64,000 nucleotides of DNA. It comes from an uncultured Bacteroidales bacterium. GTDB lineage: Bacteria > Bacteroidota > Bacteroidia > Bacteroidales > Bacteroidaceae. How positions within the stretch are numbered: position 1 is the stretch's first letter; each line of letters opens with the position of its first letter. Below the pieces are notes generated by a model. The model saw only the letters and a program-made list of their open reading frames with translations, ran no database searches and had not been told where the DNA came from. Positions 62,352-64,000 of this stretch are shown here, piece by piece. A program made the translations under genes and the position numbers. The stretch is taken from the NCBI GenBank assembly GCA_902800305.1, contig CADCDP010000006.1, forward strand, positions 1 to 64,000, read 5' to 3'.

Positions 62352-62573
62352 CTTCCGAAGTAATATCGTAGTGCCCATTCGTCAGTACAGCAGTGTCCAT
62401 TCGACAGTACAGCAATGTCTATTCGCCAGTACAGCAGTGCCCATTCGTCAGTACAGCGGTGCCCATTCGTCAGTACAGCGGTGTGCCTTCGAAAGTACTG
62501 CAGTCCTCCTTCGGTAGGACTGCAATCCTGCTTCGGTAGGACTGGAGTACTTACGAAGCAGGACTCCAGTCCT
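62352..62573. repeat. 22-bp tandem array, about nine copies
   Basis: Units start at 62376, 62398, 62420, 62442, 62464 (23 bp), 62487, 62509, 62531 (21 bp) and 62552, with a degenerate unit before. The early core is CATTCGTCAGTACAGCAGTG; later units drift to CTTCGGTAGGACTGCAATCC. The end holds an 11-bp inverted repeat, AGGACTGGAGT (62538-62548) and ACTCCAGTCCT (62563-62573). The unit length is not a multiple of three and no coding sense is visible. Confidence 0.9.
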
Positions 62574-62717
62574 TATTCCCAGGCACCAATCGGAGTACAA
62601 CGATAAAATGCAGCCGAATACGATTGTATTCCTCATTTATTAGAGTCTAATTGTATATAGTAGCCTAAAAATTCGTAATAAATCAACGTGATTTTAACAA
62701 TAATGCGGATTTTTTGC

Positions 62718-62726
62718 TAACTTTGC
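62718..62726 (+). promoter_or_regulatory. Promoter -7 box for sbcD
   Basis: TAACTTTGC fits TAnnTTTG, 28 bases before ATG 62754. Confidence 0.65.
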
Positions 62727-62753
62727 GAAAACATTTTATATAGCTACGAACGA

Positions 62754-64000
62754 ATGAAGATATTGCATACAGCCGACCTGCATTTGGGACAGGTCATCTA
62801 TCAAAACTACGACCGAAGTGATGAGCATCGCCACTTCTTCCATCAGTTGGAACACTGGTGCAAGAAGGAGCAACCTGATGCACTGCTTGTGAGTGGCGAC
62901 GTATTCGATATACAGCAGCCGTCAGCCACAGTCAAAAAAGCCTTTACTGACTATTTTGTCCATCTGCACCAAGTATGTCCACAGATGCACATCGTCATTA
63001 CTGCGGGCAATCATGACTCTGCCTCACGCATTCAGGCCGACAGCTCTGTTTGGGAACTTGCCAATGCACATCTGGTAGGAACACCTCCGGCTATTGATAG
63101 TTTGGAACAGGTTGACGGCTGGCAGTACCAATACATCATTAAGCTTGATAATGGCTATATCGTTGCGTTACCCTATATGACAGGTGAACGCAAAGGTGTT
63201 ATTCAGTCCTTACTCGACAAGGTCGCTGAAGACAACACATTCGGTCTGCCTGTTGTTATGATGGCTCATCAGGCAGTGACAGGACTTGATGCAACTGGCC
63301 ACGGATTTGATATTGGCACCTTGCGCACGCTTGATACCGATGCCATGGGAAGCGGGTTCGACTATCTAGCTCTTGGACACATTCACAAGCCGCAGACGAT
63401 AGCTCATCAGGAGGATGCTATGAACGATGAAGCCGACTATCGTTCACCTGTCATCCGCTACTCAGGGAGTGCGTTGCATGTCAGTTGCGACGAGACCTAT
63501 CCACATACGGTTAGCCTCGTGGATATTGACCAACATAAAGGTAAGGTTCATATATGCCAGTTGCGCATTGATGAACTGCGGCATTTCTATGTACTCCCAT
63601 CAGACGGCACCTCCTTCACTTCTGCTGAAGAAGCTTTAGATGCGATGAAAGCGTTTGTGGCAGAAGGCGAACGTGGCTACATTCGCTTCCGTTTCGACAT
63701 GAATACTGATTTGCCATCAAACTTCGGTCAGATGGTGTATGATGCCCTCCAGCCCTATAATGAAGAGTGGAGATATAATCCGAAGGTGTTGTGGACAGGC
63801 GTTAGCGACAACAAAGCATCAGAAAAGGAAGAACTGGTTTTTGAGGTCGCTGAGCTACAACAGATGACAGACCCCATGATGTTCATCGAGCGAACGCAAG
63901 ATCAATATCCTGGTCTTGACCTTGATGATGTCCGACAAGCCTTTGAAGAAGTCAAGGCAGAGATGGAACGTCTGCGAGAAGAAAAACAACAGCAGAAAAA
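62754..64000 (+). CDS. sbcD: Exonuclease SbcCD subunit D (cut by window end)
   Basis: 415 codons are visible without a stop. The nuclease subunit of the SbcCD (Mre11-Rad50-like) complex cuts DNA hairpins and protein-blocked ends. Phosphoesterase metal motifs appear in order: HTADLHLGQ, LLVSGDVFDIQQ, TAGNHDSASR, MAHQAVTG, and LALGHIHKPQ with YSGSALHVSCDE. The capping region (about 270-350) and a Glu/Lys/Gln-rich coiled tail (AEMERLREEKQQQKK) reach the edge. sbcC is expected just outside the window. Confidence 0.93.
   Translation, partial: MKILHTADLHLGQVIYQNYDRSDEHRHFFHQLEHWCKKEQPDALLVSGDVFDIQQPSATVKKAFTDYFVHLHQVCPQMHIVITAGNHDSASRIQADSSVWELANAHLVGTPPAIDSLEQVDGWQYQYIIKLDNGYIVALPYMTGERKGVIQSLLDKVAEDNTFGLPVVMMAHQAVTGLDATGHGFDIGTLRTLDTDAMGSGFDYLALGHIHKPQTIAHQEDAMNDEADYRSPVIRYSGSALHVSCDETYPHTVSLVDIDQHKGKVHICQLRIDELRHFYVLPSDGTSFTSAEEALDAMKAFVAEGERGYIRFRFDMNTDLPSNFGQMVYDALQPYNEEWRYNPKVLWTGVSDNKASEKEELVFEVAELQQMTDPMMFIERTQDQYPGLDLDDVRQAFEEVKAEMERLREEKQQQK

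Noticed and set aside
62415..62606. 63-codon frame across the 22-bp array
   Set aside because: A product of the repeat sequence; the unit length is not a multiple of three, so no repeated peptide is preserved.

Overview
The window looks like a chromosomal segment of a Prevotella-like member of the Bacteroidales. The evidence is: paired SusC/SusD outer-membrane genes; Bacteroidetes-type lipoprotein signals with acidic residues after the lipidated Cys; a PorE-type subunit of the type IX secretion system; and at least ten promoters matching the Bacteroidetes sigma-factor consensus (a TAnnTTTG -7 box, often written cgTAccTTTGC). The genus call is an inference. No rRNA genes, intact insertion sequences or CRISPR arrays were seen. 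There is one tRNA gene, tRNA-Ser(GGA).

Layout. 1-2.4 kb is a small accessory area: the tail of an unidentified gene, an AT-rich GIY-YIG nuclease-like gene, a possible 44-residue membrane protein, a decayed hicAB toxin-antitoxin pair, and a strongly structured putative small RNA. 2.4-5.8 kb holds two overlapping dCache sensor genes. The first has lost the kinase parts; the second is a complete histidine kinase. 5.9-6.3 kb carries a broken HU-like gene tail, and it shares a 66-bp repeat with the end of hicB. 6.3-24.6 kb is one apparent 18-kb operon in the order fasciclin lipoprotein, SusC, SusD, fasciclin, fasciclin, SusC, SusD. It has a promoter at the front, a strong terminator at the end, and no glycoside hydrolase or regulator inside. 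24.6-25.3 kb is a gene-poor stretch with a decayed gene end and a 23-bp tandem array.

25.3-39 kb contains a purine nucleoside phosphorylase, a secreted zincin-like protein with a possible type IX sorting tail, a GH28 pectinase-like enzyme, an AspT-type transporter, a CcdA/SafE-like permease, an unusual membrane protein with exact 11-residue repeats, an MscS-type channel, a TonB protein, a polyprenyl synthase and a TatD nuclease. 39-42 kb has tRNA-Ser followed by a 46-bp tandem array and an exbB - unknown - exbD - exbD operon, which would energise the SusC transporters through TonB. 42-46.4 kb has an ABC exporter that has lost its core by internal deletion, and an ECF sigma factor / putative anti-sigma / secreted protein / TraB-GumN operon.

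46.6-55.3 kb carries thyA-folA-rRNA methyltransferase (overlapping genes), a dockerin-bearing phosphoesterase, a lipoprotein S66 LD-carboxypeptidase and porE on the minus strand. 55.4-61.8 kb has thiD, leuB, metA, a U32 peptidase and an SH3-like membrane lipoprotein in a tight row, meeting a convergent short histidine kinase. 61.8-62.7 kb is non-coding, with a second putative small RNA (promoter and terminator both visible) and a roughly nine-copy 22-bp array. The window ends inside sbcD.

The most interesting patterns not explained by the genes are: (a) four intergenic tandem arrays with different sequences but the same period of about 22-23 bp (one of them 46 = 2 x 23); (b) two putative small RNAs; (c) the duplicated fasciclin-SusCD operon; and (d) the 11-residue-repeat protein. 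All functional statements come from reading the sequence and from family knowledge. No database search was run.
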